NCBI GenBank assembly: GCA_946811695.1
Contig: OX328124.1
Coordinates: forward strand, 92,592,176 to 92,656,175
Length of the DNA stretch: 64,000 nt
Source: Gonocerus acuteangulatus
Taxonomy: Eukaryota > Arthropoda > Insecta > Hemiptera > Coreidae
Direction: 5' to 3'
Below are positions 45,955 through 59,128 of this stretch, piece after piece. The notes below the pieces were generated by a model. It was not told the DNA's origin. It was given only the letters and a program-made list of their open reading frames with translations, and did no database searches. The translations under genes were made by a program, and so were the position numbers. Position 1 is the stretch's first letter. Each line of letters starts with the position of its first letter.

Positions 45955-46245
45955 TAGGACAGTATAAAGCTGTTGCATTCTAAAAGGTTCATAATTTGTT
46001 GAAAATGTTTTTTTTTTGGCATGTTTTCAGAGGGGCTGTAGACATCTGGTTCTCTACCATTCAGCCCACTAGAGGGATAGTCTGTTCAGTTCTGTGCTTC
46101 GGCCGCCTGATTTTCCCATATTCAGGTACCCATAAATAAATTAATTAAATTCTGGGTTGGTCTTGGGGTGGCGAAGAAGGCCTAATCCAACTCTCAAACG
46201 AAGCCACTATAAGATCAAAATCATTAGTGAGCTCGAAATTTGCCC

Positions 46246-46249
46246 GTCG

Positions 46250-46332
<83 letters not shown>
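46246..46332. repeat. CA then TA microsatellite
   Basis: (CA)n for ~35 bp passing directly into (TA)n for ~50 bp. Open frames across it on both strands are artefacts. Confidence 0.9.
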
Positions 46333-46336
<4 letters not shown>

Positions 46337-46969
46337 AGGGAGCGAGCTCTCGCAAAAATGGACCAATTTTAGTGAAACTTTATATAGAGCACCTCTTAAA
46401 TGTTTAAATGAACATAGAGACAGACAGTGTTTCAATAATAAGTACTCCTATAATTGCATCCCACTATTGACATTTTGTAGTTTCCCTAAAGTTAATTAAA
46501 GGTTAGGTGTAATAATGTGTTTTCTCCAGCTCGCAAAACGTTCATATTGTGTTCAAATCCTCCGCTAGTGGAATTAATGTTCAGAGCACTGATGATTGCG
46601 AGTCCTGACTTGTAGGCGATGTAAAACAGAGCCCGAACACGGCTGGGAGAGCAAAATTTATTCAGCTTGCTGCTAGGACATGCTCCTCTGGCAATTATAG
46701 TGCAAGGCAGGACATTAGCCGGGAAAATAGCTCCGACAGGGTAATAGGGAATTTAATGAGAACCATTTTCATAATTTCTATGGCATTATGGCCGATCAAT
46801 ATATGTATATGCATAAAATAACCCCCCTCCCCCTTGACGTTCTGCTTTGGGTTTTAGCCGGTTTTCTGTTTAAACTATTGCATCCAAAGATAAGAGAGTT
46901 GTTGTATTTTTCCTATAATATTTAGAAAACTGTTAGGAAGTCGAAGAAATGTGAGGTGCGTGGATGGAT

Positions 46970-47070
46970 TCTGCTGGTTAACGAACTTGACTTTTAAAAT
47001 TTGACGAAAGATTTTTGTAACAAATGTTATAAAAAACGGACCATTTTTCAGCCAGCTAGAGATGGAACAG

Positions 47071-47150
<80 letters not shown>

Positions 47151-47298
47151 TTATATCAACAAATTGGAACCACCTTTATATTATTGATCTATGGGATCTG
47201 AAACATGAAATTTTCGCGTCGGCACTTTCGGATTGCGTCATGAGGTCAACCTCATAAGCGGTTTTCCTCCCTATGGAGGGAGGGAGGAACCGCGCTAA
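46970..47298 (+). mobile_element. HINE-B 3' half
   Basis: GTTAACGAACTTGAC block, CGGACCATTTTTC, TA repeat 47077-47147, GGCACTTTCGGATTGCGTCA, the hairpin CCTCCCTATGGAGGGAGG, and end CGCGCTAA (CTAA 47295-47298). 5' part missing. Confidence 0.75.
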
Positions 47299-47375
47299 AA
47301 TGGGGATTAGTGGTAGACGATTGAAAAATTAGGGTTGTATGTATTTTTTAATGCATAAAATAAAAATATATTTTT

Positions 47376-47522
47376 TTGGGTTGGGACACCCTTATCACTG
47401 ACGCCATGAAAAATAGTTTAAATTATATTTTCAGACCTAAACACAATATATACATACAAAGTTCCATGAACATCGGTCAAGCCGTTCCGGAGGAGTTCGG
47501 CCACAAACACTGTGACACGAGA

Positions 47523-47599
<77 letters not shown>

Positions 47600-47600
47600 T
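47376..47600 (+). repeat. Dispersed-repeat tail plus TA microsatellite
   Basis: CATGAACATCGGTCAAGCCG, then TTCCGGAGGAGTTCGG and GACACGAGAATTTATATATA form a tail sequence widespread in insect interspersed repeats, followed by TA repeats (47527-47597). Class not determined. Confidence 0.45.
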
Positions 47601-48927
47601 TAATATGTATTTTCCCTTGTAATAAACCAAAATTTTGTTGTAGCGTTATTTAAATTGCATCACAACTATGGTGAAAAGACTCTCGTGCTATGCGTATATT
47701 ATATTAATTAGTAAGAATTGGTAGACCTTTTACAGGTATTTACAAACTTCATTCCTCGTTCTCTGAATTAAATAAGCTAGTTGTAAGTAAATTTTGAAGA
47801 AATTCTAATTAGTTCTAGGCCGAACATATGCAAATGATAAGAAGATTGTCTTGCTAATTTGAAAGCAGAAGCGGACTTTGGCGAAGCAGATGGTTGCTAG
47901 AAGTTTGACAGCGGTAGGAAAGTCAGGTAGTTGTTCTAATTGTCTAGAAGTGTGGGTTGGGGAATGGCACGTGTGTGTGTGTGAAACAAGCCAAAGAGGG
48001 TTAGTCGGGAGGGGATTCAACGCACACTTTCAAGTGCCTTCCACTTGAAACGATTGGTACTCGGTTGGTTTTTTAAATCACAACACTTCACTACTCGAAC
48101 TCTCATTAGTGTGTAGTTGAAATGAATGCCTGGCACTTTAAATATCCCATGAATCACTGAGGCCACATTCAATAAAAGCTAAGTCAGCATGCTTCATTTT
48201 ATCCAATGGGCTTCTTATCTTTTATAAATTAGTCTTTACTCAAGTGAAAATATTAATGATGAAACAATTTTTGATTGAAGGCAGCTAATACGCAGAGAAA
48301 GTACTATATTATGTTTATGTGCCTGTATTTGAGCGTTTGTCGTTGTATATTTTTTTATAAATATATACTTATTGTTTAAATTTATAAGATCTTTATTCGC
48401 ACTATCAGTTGACCTAAGAGTGCAGGTGTCACATTTGGAGGAAAATATTTTTTCAACTCAATTTATTTTGTACCGAATAAGTTATTTTGCAGTGAGAGAA
48501 TAAAATAAAAGTCCTCTTTTGAATGCAACTGGACATTCGACATCGTAGAGGTTAGATCCTCCATATTTTGCATCTTCTGAGACGTAAAAGTATCAGAAGT
48601 GACTGGAAAATTAATTATTAATTTGACGGAAATTGAATTATAATCATTGATGAGTATAACCGATGCAATTAATTAATATATGCAATATTACAATAAATAA
48701 GTAACACAAGTATAAGGATTTTAGTTACTTCACAAATGAAATTTTCATTATCAAAATGACTTCTTGTTAGGGGAAGCCACTCATTTTGTGCCAAATTTAA
48801 TCGCAGTCGGACCTTGCATTTTAACTCAAAATGATGTATCTTCAAAACTAGGATATTCCTCCGATATAATTCAAGTGCACCTTCAACTGATAACGCTCGT
48901 ATTTCATAATCCCTACAATAATTTACA

Positions 48928-48983
<56 letters not shown>
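47601..48983. other. No gene recognised; TA microsatellite 48932-48983
   Basis: AT-rich DNA. The segment just before the microsatellite (CAAATTTAATCGCAGTCGG) resembles the pre-microsatellite block of HINE-B. Confidence 0.4.
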
Positions 48984-48987
<4 letters not shown>

Positions 48988-49244
48988 CCTACCTTAAGTA
49001 ACCCTCTGCCTTATAAAAGATGCTACTACTCAGATTTATATGAGTATATTAAATGTCCATTTATACTGTTCTAATTTATTATCATTTGCTTACAAGATTC
49101 AACATTGTAGCAAAGCTTATGTAATCGTATTATTAAGTTTTAGTCAGGTTCCTTGAACATTACGTAACTCTGGTTTGTCGAATAATTTACAGAGTTATAT
49201 AATAATGAAAATCATAAAGTTTATGCTCTCATAAAATTCACATG

Positions 49245-49293
<49 letters not shown>

Positions 49294-50050
49294 ATATGTG
49301 TGGGTGTTTTTGTGTATAGTTTTTTAAATGTTCAAAAAATGTACTTATTTTATTTTTTAGTTATTTATCGCAATTTAACGAGTTTTTTCATATTGAAAAT
49401 CACATTTGGAGGAAGATATTTCATCAAATCAATATAATTTGAATCAAACAAGATAATTTGAATTGAGAATATAAAATAAATAAAAAAAAAACAAAGATAA
49501 AATATACTTAAAAGGGAAGTGCATAAGTTCACACTCGTATTAACGCACACGCACACACACACGCTCGCTAACATATTTTTAATGATTGGGATTCGAAAAT
49601 CGGGCTAAGAGAAAATGTCAGATTTTGAGAAAAATCTTTAATTTGATACCTTATTATTATTTTTCTAAATTATTTTATCCGTTTAATGTTCATCTTAAAA
49701 CCATTTCGTCCATTAACTTTTTTTTTCTTTTTTTCTGCTAATGGCAGTTTCTTAGAACTGTAAGTGCATATTTTATAACAGTGCTCTAATGAATGAATGT
49801 AACTTAATTAACATGGCGCGGTTATATGATTTTTAACTAACCTCACCAATATTAAACTTCAATTAAATCATTACATGAGCTTTGCTAAAGATTTGAATGT
49901 TGTAAAAAAATGATAATAAAGATGAATTTTTGAAATGGAAATTTATTATAAATAAATATATATATATAATGTAGAGTTTATGAGACTACTATGAGGCACA
50001 TATAAAGCTTAAAGTAGTAGCATCTTTTATGGGACGGAGGTAGGTCTATA
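48984..50050. mobile_element. Possible TIR element, ~1.07 kb
   Basis: CAGACCTACCTTAAG...ATAAAAGATGCTACTAC on the left and GTAGTAGCATCTTTTAT...GGTAGGTCTAT on the right are inverted; TA microsatellite at 49250-49290 inside. No duplication identified. Confidence 0.35.
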
Positions 50051-51597
50051 GGCCAGCAATAATTCATACACACCATCCCTCGCATCTCAGGGATTATGGG
50101 CTTCATCATGGGATGATGTCAGCTATTTGTATCCTTTATATACCATCATATTTTTGTTTGTTAGAAGGCACTGCCTTATTCTTATTCAAATAAAAATATA
50201 CGTATAAAATTTATGAACTAAACCAATATTATGAATAATATTGTGAAGGATATTAAATTACTATAATAATTGACGAGCGTGTAATTAATGTATTTAAAAT
50301 AAATTCTCGAAATTATTGCTTCACTCTGATTGCAATTCTATTTGTATACAATTGGGAGCACCACTGACTTCCCAGATTTTTTTTATTTATTTTTTTTTTA
50401 ATTTCGCAACCAAAATAAATCTTTATTCTAAATGTTCTTCGCCTAATATGTTGGAAGCCCTATTACCTAAAATAAATTAATATGAAATGAACTTTATTTA
50501 TTTATAAGCTCCGCAACATTAGGCGATAAGCTCATCAAACTGGTGATTTCAGTACTTCGTCAATAATAAGTAGTAGCATATAGCAATTCCTTTAATATTT
50601 AATGTTGAAATAAGTTATATTTGCTTATTTTAGATATTTCTAATTTATTCCTGAAAACATTTGGACTTGGTATATTACATTCTGAATTAAGTTTTTTATA
50701 TATTACAATTTAGCTCCAGTATGGACAAATGAGGCGTGGCGGATATGAAGTGCGATCTCAACAAAAGTTAGTTTTAAGGATACTATTTTTATTTTAAGGA
50801 TGTTATTTTTAGGGTTTGAATAAGGGCGAAAAAAAGGGGGGGGGTGAGGTTGAGTCTATTTAAAACATTTTTTTCGTTGCGGAAGGTAAACGCACTTTTG
50901 ATCAAAGTATGTAATATTTAACCAGGAATCAGTGAGAACTTTCAACAGAAAGAGCATTTTGGCATTGGAGTGCTGTGTTTGCCTTCCTATGGCAGGTTCC
51001 AGCCAGCTTTTTTTCATTCTCTTTGTTTTTTGAGAGTTAAAGAAGAGCGAACTCAGCATAAAAAAATATACCTGATGATTCTGTGAAGGCTCTAGATTCG
51101 GATGGCGCGCTGTTGGGCAAGTAACAGGGTAGACAGGCCATTCATTAACATCTCAGTTTCTACTGGTCCTAGAGTATTGCTTCTGGTGTCATATTAAAGC
51201 AAATCCAATACTCTATGTAATTACATGATCAGAAATTTTCAAGTAATTTCGCCAGTTGCAAATTAACAAACGCAAAACTAAAACTATTACCAAACATATA
51301 ACTATTAGTAAAAATTAAAATAAATCTATTTATTTAGTATAATAATGAAAATTTTAACCTGGAATATATATATAATTTTTCGAAAAAATCTACTTCGATG
51401 GACTTTACAGTTCAACTCTGGCCTCAAGGATGTCCCATTCGTGGTGAGGAATATCTCAATATTTAGACAGTGCAGTCCAAATCTTGAGATATTTCTCATT
51501 GTGAATGAGACATCTTTACGTTTCTTCAAGATCTCAATGGAGAAGGGTCTTTAATTAATCAAAAATTATTAGCTATATTTATTCCAAGTGACACTAG
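50051..51597. other. No feature recognised
   Basis: AT-rich DNA. Near-inverted frames at 51326-51554 reflect a local inverted repeat (AAATCTTGAGATATTTCTCA and relatives), not genes. Confidence 0.4.
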
Positions 51598-51652
51598 GGA
51601 TATGAACGGAAATGCGCAAAGATGACGCAGCTCCTGAGAGTCCATTTTTTTT
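51598..51652 (-). mobile_element. Isolated HINE-B 5' end
   Basis: GAACGGAAATGCGCAAAGAT followed by GACGCAGCTCCTGAGAGTCC and a T run: the minus-strand 5' terminus seen at 25940-25990. No body recognised to its left. Confidence 0.55.
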
Positions 51653-52249
51653 TCATGATAGTATGACTAATTAAATGGCATTTATTCTTTTTGCTCAAGT
51701 TTTTTTTTTTCAAATTGCTAGAGAGATTTTTTTTTTCTAAATCAGATGTCTGGATATGGTAGTACTATAGGAGGATGAGAGCGTAGCGAGGATGGGCTGG
51801 GGTTGTATAATGCGAATCCAATACATATCGGATGAGGTGGGAAGCTGTATATAAGGGGCTGCCGTTGTTGTAGCCTTTATAGGCTACAGACCTAAAGGCA
51901 CTATAGCCTATATATTCCCTATAGATCCAGCTTGGCTGACCGTTCTTATCGCACTTTCTGGCCTTTTATACACTTTACAACCAATTATCAACGCTCCAAT
52001 TGGCGTCGGTATTCTTCGGATTATTTTTCTTCCAGGAAACTATCTGAAGAAGTACAACATCATATTGTGTAGCCTAGAGAATCTTCGAATATTATGTTAG
52101 AACCATATATTGCAGATGATACAATCATACATTGCTCTAAGAATCTCTATTCTCTGTGTATTTATATTTTGTTTTTACCATTAAGGATCTGTTAAATTTC
52201 TTATTGATACATTTTGCTCTTATAAAGAGTTACCACTGGCTCGGACACC
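51653..52249. other. No feature recognised
   Basis: Unique-looking DNA with no recognisable gene. Confidence 0.35.
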
Positions 52250-52530
52250 GAAGCGAAAATTGCAGTGAAATGATTAAGAACTGATATAGAACGAATGATT
52301 TAGCAAGACACCTACCTACCAGCACAGCAAAACCATATAAACGAGTGGCAAAAGTCATAGACGCACTCTACAGACAAGAAATTACGTGAAATAAAAGACT
52401 GCGTAAGTGCCTGGCCTTTGAGAAACAGATACACAAGAAGAGAAGAAGTAGTATTTACCAGACTCAGAATAAACTATTCACGTTGGTTCACATGCCGAAC
52501 CACTTCGCAGAATTTGTAATGTGACATTGA
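52250..52530 (+). pseudogene. LINE family L RNase H remnant
   Basis: 52373-52486 reads DKKLREIKDCVSAWPLRNRY then REEVVFTRLRI, continuing where the remnant at 16388 ends (LTDNKLRTIK) and matching the 58711 copy (REEIVLARLRIGH). Stops elsewhere. It ends just before a HINE 5' terminus. Confidence 0.7.
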
Positions 52531-52535
52531 CAATA

Positions 52536-53147
52536 AAAGTCCGACTGGCAGGAACTGCATCATCTTAGCGCGGTTCCGTTCTTATCCGAAGTGCGATTAG
52601 GAAAGGAATAGTAGCAGCTATCGTTAGGTTTTGATCTTTCGTTAAAAATATAAAATAAAATCTCAAAAAGAAGGAAGCTTAAAGAGCCACATATGGAAAC
52701 TGACAGTTTTCTAAGCGGATGGGACTCTCCCGTCATCGCGACGCTCACTCTAAGAAAACTCTATTACCAATATGATTCTTATTTTCTCAGCTTAAATGAA
52801 ATACTCATTCCACCGTTAAATAAACTTAAAAAACAAAAGTGAGGTAAACAGTGACAAAAACCCGTTTAAAACAACAAAACTAACACTTTCGTAGTTTTAA
52901 CCACTTACTTCTCCGACTGACATTGCCCCCTCGAAATTTCCTTCAGAATCTTTTTTTTAGAGAATTTAGTAAGCTTTTGAATGGTTACATCGTACTTCCC
53001 ACGATTTCTTAACTGTTTTGAAGATATTAAGGGGGGGAAATGGTGCTAATACCTACCGATAGCTGCTATATTCCTTCACTAATCGCACTTGAGTTAAGAA
53101 CGGAACCGCGCTAAGATGAAGCAGTTCCTGCGGGTCGGACTTTTTTT
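52536..53147. mobile_element. HINE-B derivative with two 5' ends in inverted orientation
   Basis: AAAGTCCGACTGGCAGGAAC at the left and the inverse of AAAAGTCCGACCCGCAGGAA at the right; the arms match for ~105 bp, through AAGTGCGATTAG and GCAGCTATCG. The interior is HINE-B body in minus orientation. No 3' hairpin is present. Confidence 0.65.
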
Positions 53148-53286
53148 TTGTTAGACAAATTAATGTATTATGTTTATATTATAATGTAAATATTATGTTT
53201 ATAAGAAGAGCAAATCACTTTAATTGCGGTGTAAAATATTGTTGCTAGCTAAATCTAAGTATTATATAAGCTCATAAGGAAAAAAT

Positions 53287-53335
53287 GGTGCTAATGACTC
53301 AGATTTCGATGCACCATAAAAGAAAAAAAAATTAA
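53287..53335 (+). mobile_element. SINE-1-type tail fragment
   Basis: TGGTGCTAATGACTCAGATT continuing to GATGCACCATAAAA: same 31-base tail layout as SINE-1 (hairpin arms TGGTGC/GCACCA, 19-base loop) followed by an A-rich run. No tRNA or 5S head is visible upstream. Confidence 0.6.
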
Positions 53336-53839
53336 GGACAATATACGAAGATTCCAAACCATTTCATGTCTGTTAATAAAATATTTTATTCTAATCCCAA
53401 TAACGCTACACTTATACACAAATAAATTTTTTTTTAAGTACATATTTAATACGTATAAAATAATGTTATAATGAGCGATCCCCTGTGGCATATAACAAGT
53501 ACTACCACCGTGTGGAGTGCAACTAGTATAAACCGGTACGTCAGTACCACTGTGGTATGTAAAGAGCGGCTGTTCTGATACTGGCAAAAGTTAGAAATCC
53601 TACATTCCTAAAGTTCTTTGGAGGCTTATCTTTATGACTCTAGAAAGGGACTTACAGATGACGAGGATACACTGGGCGATACCTGTACTGGGAAGCCCTC
53701 CACCCTAAGCCTCCTAGCTCCTCACCTTCGAATTGAAACAAAATATTGTTTCTATATATACGTATCCTGTTTTATTGACTAATACATTTGACTACTATAA
53801 GCAATCACAAAAATAACGAGCAGTGAAAAAAAAAAAAAA

Positions 53840-55037
<1,198 letters not shown>

Positions 55038-55199
55038 CGTACATAGCACATGACATGAATTAGGTACTGACTTAATGGGGCCCACATATAGACATAATTA
55101 ACCAACGTTTAAAAATTAAAACATTTATTATGAAATATAAAAGTTAAATATTATAGAATACATGTATACATGCGATGTTTCAATAATCACTATCAGTTC

Positions 55200-55615
55200 C
55201 ACAGGAATGGTCCTTTATAGAAAGGCTATGTTGCTCTTTACTCAGGTCATGCAAAGATGAACAAACGTCTACATAAGATGATCATGGTTACAACGTCCCT
55301 ATGCAGGATGTGTGGGATAGAGGAGTAAACACCATTACATTTAGTATGTGATTCTACAGTATTCGCAAGAAGGCGAGTCATGCACTTTGGCAGTGCAAAA
55401 ATAACGGACCCGGGAGAAATCCTGAGGTTACACCGCAAGGTTTCGTCACGGATGCAGGACTATTATAAGTGACCCAGCAGGTTATCAGGGGCACAATAGA
55501 TCTTTTAGGTCGAGTTGGTTTCCCCTTAGGGGGCCTGATTCTATCCATTTATCAATCAGCTCTACAAAAAAAAAAAAAAAATAAATAAATAAAAAAAAAA
55601 AAAAATTACTTTCCC
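55200..55615 (+). pseudogene. LINE ORF2 C-terminus and A-rich tail (different family)
   Basis: 55257-55472 reads through RLHKMIMVTTSLCRMCGIEE, an in-frame TAA, then TPLHLVCDSTVFARRRVMHF to TGA. CX2C...HX3C with ARRR is the standard RNase H tail of I/R1/Loa-like LINEs. The 3' UTR has GGGGCACAATAGATC and ends in A/AAT repeats at 55565-55612. Confidence 0.75.
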
Positions 55616-55671
55616 TTATTTATGTATTAGGAGATCTACCTACGTACTATTACTATCTGCGCACGTTTACA

Positions 55672-56505
55672 TATACAGGGTGTCCCACATTGAGATGTCA
55701 TAACTTTAAGGGTTCATTCCGCACCTCATTTGTAGTTCAGGGACGCAGAAAAGAGCGTCCTAGCTCAACATGTAGCAGAGCTATTCAAACTTTCGTATAT
55801 TTTCAAAACTATTGGGTTTTCTTATGAAAAACTGGGTTTTCCGGATTTCTGGTCTATTTATCGTAAATGACGACCACATTTTTAGAATCTACATTAGATT
55901 TCCAATAAGAATCAGAGCAAAACGTGTGTGTACCTAATGTTGGAAGGATGAGACATCACCATATTCGCGTGAAATTAAATAATGTGTTGATAATGGCTTC
56001 TTCGCACTAAAGCAAATGTATTGGTTTTGACTAAGAAATAAAAAAAAATAGACTTAAATAATTTTTGTTTTTGAAACAACCGGGTACCATTTTAAAGCTT
56101 ATTAAATAATGCAACTTTTGAGGCGGAGGCAAACCGCTAAGTCTACAAATAGCTGATTAAGAAAATATTAAATGAGTTAGGAAAACCCTAATAACAATAG
56201 TTCACATTTATATGGCTCTTAGTGTAGCTCCTAATTTACATGACAACATTTCAATAACTGGTGTTTCTTATTGGAAATTTAATGTAGATTCTATAAATGT
56301 GGTCGTCATTTACGATACATAGACCAGAAATCCGAAAAACACAGTTTTTCATAACAAAACCCAATAGTTTTGAAAATATACAAAAGTTTGAATAGCTCTG
56401 CTACATGTTGAGATTAGGACGCTCATTTCTGCGTCCCTGAACTACAAATGAGGTGCAGAATAAACCCTTAAAGTTATGACATCTCAACGTGGGACACCGT
56501 GTATA
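55672..56505. mobile_element. Long-TIR element, 834 bp
   Basis: Ends TATACAGGGTGTCCCACATT and, inverted, TATACACGGTGTCCCACGTT; the arms match for more than 200 bp (ATGTCATAACTTTAAGGG, AACATGTAGCAGAGCTATTC, CGTAAATGACGACCACAT). TA or TATA is repeated at both ends. No coding capacity. The ACAGGGTGTCCCA terminus is common in insect MITEs; superfamily left open. Confidence 0.8.
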
Positions 56506-56636
56506 TACGATTATACACAAATATTTCACATGCATTGCATTTTGTACATCAGAAAATATTTATTTGATATTCAAATTTTCTAGGTCGCATAAAGCGAGCA
56601 AATCCATTCATTGGTTACTTGTGAATCCATTAAATA

Positions 56637-56639
<3 letters not shown>

Positions 56640-56691
<52 letters not shown>
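56640..56691. repeat. Poly(T) run, 52 bases
   Basis: Pure T; could be the tail of a minus-strand retroposon, but no body was identified. Confidence 0.85.
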
Positions 56692-56693
<2 letters not shown>

Positions 56694-57002
56694 TAAAACA
56701 TCTGTACATTCTTTAACATCTGTACATTTGGAGAGTACATTAGTTAAGTTTGCTCTCAAATATAAATAATGAATATATACAGAAACCAATAAATAAAGGT
56801 AAATTCATTTGTCACTCGCCAGTAATTGTTAGGAGAAAGGGTCCAGTGATTTATATTGTAGGAGTCGTATATTTTCTTATTTCTTGTGCATAATATTTCG
56901 TTTATTCTAGATATTGGTAAATACATAAATAAAATGCTAATCTGAAAAATCCCCAACTAGATATAGTAATGCTTTGGTCAACCGATGACCTCATAGAATA
57001 TA

Positions 57003-57007
57003 TATGA

Positions 57008-57075
<68 letters not shown>
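57003..57075. repeat. TA microsatellite
   Basis: Pure TA, ~70 bp. Confidence 0.9.
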
Positions 57076-57844
57076 TTTATATGAAATAATTTTATTTTAT
57101 TTTACAGTATTAATTATTGTGTAAAATTGTTTATTATAGAATATGGTTTCACGTTTAGGCGTTTGATATCTTGTTGTGAGAGACTGCTGAAATTGATTTA
57201 TGTAACTGGAAATTCTGCTTACAAAGGTTTGTATTCAACGAACTCAGAAGTCGGAATTATTTTATCAATTAGAAAGCCCGTGTACGCAGTGGGTATTGTT
57301 GCCGGAGATTGTGTTTACCGAATGTGAAGTTATGTAATGATTTTTTTTTTTTTTTTTTTAATTTTTGAGCACATGCAACCAAGGCTTTTCGCTGAATATT
57401 TATTAGATATAATTTCAATTATACTACAGACAGACAGACAGCTATATAGATACTATAGACAGTTATAATTTCAATTATACTATAGATATACAGTTATATT
57501 AATTAATACATATACCCAAAAAACTAACGTTAAAAAAAAAAAAAAGGCCAAATTCCAGGCCCCTCCTAAAAACAGTTTGCCTATGAAAGTTATTATATCA
57601 TAGTATTGGTTCATGTTTTAGGCCTTTATTACGTTGTAAAGGACCTAATAATACAATCTCACTTATTTGTGCATTTCCAATTGGCCAGTTTTATTTCACA
57701 TTTTTTTTTGTAATTGAATTTTGAGATGGCGCCGTTGCCTTTTAGTTTGTCGGGTATTTTTGTATGTATATGAAAAGCCCTGGGGAAAAACCCCAATTCA
57801 ACTTTCCTGTATATTCGTATTTTTCCTTTATTATTAGGGTTTTC
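57076..57844. other. No gene recognised
   Basis: Contains a local duplication (TATAATTTCAATTATACTA at about 57409 and 57466). The short open frame 57127-57327 is unrecognised. Confidence 0.4.
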
Positions 57845-58620
57845 TTATCAAGTCAATTCATTTGATAGCCCACATAATGGGTTTCGGAAGGAATGACGGG
57901 TTTCCGAAGGATTAACAACTACAAAACGCCCCCCCCCCCGGGAGTGGACTCTCGCTCCCAATGATTAAAAATCAATTAATCAAGGAAAATTTAATAAAGT
58001 GTTGTCAATAAAGCGTTTCTAATAATAATAAAATCCACGTAAATGAAAGTGAAGTTAATTAAAACGTTTCATATTTTAATATTTGTACTTCTTTAAATCA
58101 AGGTAATTATATTTTATTAAAAATATCCGTAACTCTAAGAAACTCAACACTCAATGGCTGTATTCATGTCATCTCCAAGTATATCACAGAGAGGATCATG
58201 AATGCCCATTTGTTTCGAACGGCTTCGTGTGTCCTGCATTCCGTGAAAATGTATTTAATAAAAATCCCCCCTAGAAAAACTAACGTTTTTTTTTAAAAAA
58301 AATCCAAGTTCCAACACCCGTAAGCGGAGTCTATCACAAATTTTCAGTATTTTTCTATGTTTACTTTTAATAACAACCTAATGTCTATTATCATGTGAAA
58401 TTTGAAGTCTCCAGCTTCTCGGCAAGTGCTTAATAATTTTGATGAGTTAGTTAGTCGTATAAATTCGAATTTTCCATCGCCTATATCTCAGACACGCTTG
58501 AATGTAGAATTATACAACTTTCCAATTTTACTCACATCTATTAGTGTAATACATGTGTAAAATTTCATACGTTTATCTTAAGCTGGTTCAATGTTATGGC
58601 CTGCCGCACTACCTTGGGGT
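57845..58620 (-). repeat. Dispersed repeat R1, copy 2
   Basis: Inverted relative of 36935-37440: ATAATGGGTTTCGGAAGGAA on the left, GAAATTTGAAGTCTC, GATGAGTTAGTTAG, CCTATATCTCAGA and TGTAAAATTTCATA in the right half. The middle part has no counterpart in copy 1. Confidence 0.5.
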
Positions 58621-58710
58621 TAGATAAACAGTTATACGAATATATTAATTATATTAAATTGCATGTAAAATAAATTATACAATTAATCAAATTAAAGAAG
58701 AGTACTCTTT

Positions 58711-59128
58711 CGAGAAGAAATTGTACTTGCTCGACTACGAATTGGCCACTCTAGACTAACACACGAATCCCTCATGACAAGACTTGACAAACCAATCAGT
58801 GATATATGCAATACAGACTTTACTGTAAAACTCATACTTACGGACGCAGAAGACGACAAAACCTAAATATCCCACATGGCATGTACGAATTGTTGACACA
58901 ATACTTTCTTATTTGCAGGACACTTAACTATAGTTTGAAGACATCTGCTGAATAACCAGATGCTTCCAGGCATATAACAGACATTTCCAAACCTCTGGTT
59001 ATGGAAATAATTGAATTAAATATCCATCTTAATGTTGGTTCATTAGACCGTGCAGGTACTACCTTGAAGGAGTGAAATCGCAGAAGATGCGACACAATTA
59101 CAAATAAATAAATAAATAATCAAATTAA
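58711..59128 (+). pseudogene. LINE family L ORF2 C-terminus and full 3' UTR
   Basis: 58711-58866 encodes REEIVLARLRIGHSRLTHES and ends at TAA 58864-58866 without internal stops. The 3' UTR matches the minus-strand copy at 15338-16260, with the hAT target CTTCCAGG present once and uninterrupted (about 58966). It ends in (AAAT)n at 59103-59120. Truncated upstream of 58690. Confidence 0.8.

Noticed and set aside
51326..51554. Pair of 67- and 69-residue frames on opposite strands
   Set aside because: They arise from a local inverted repeat; no gene-like content.
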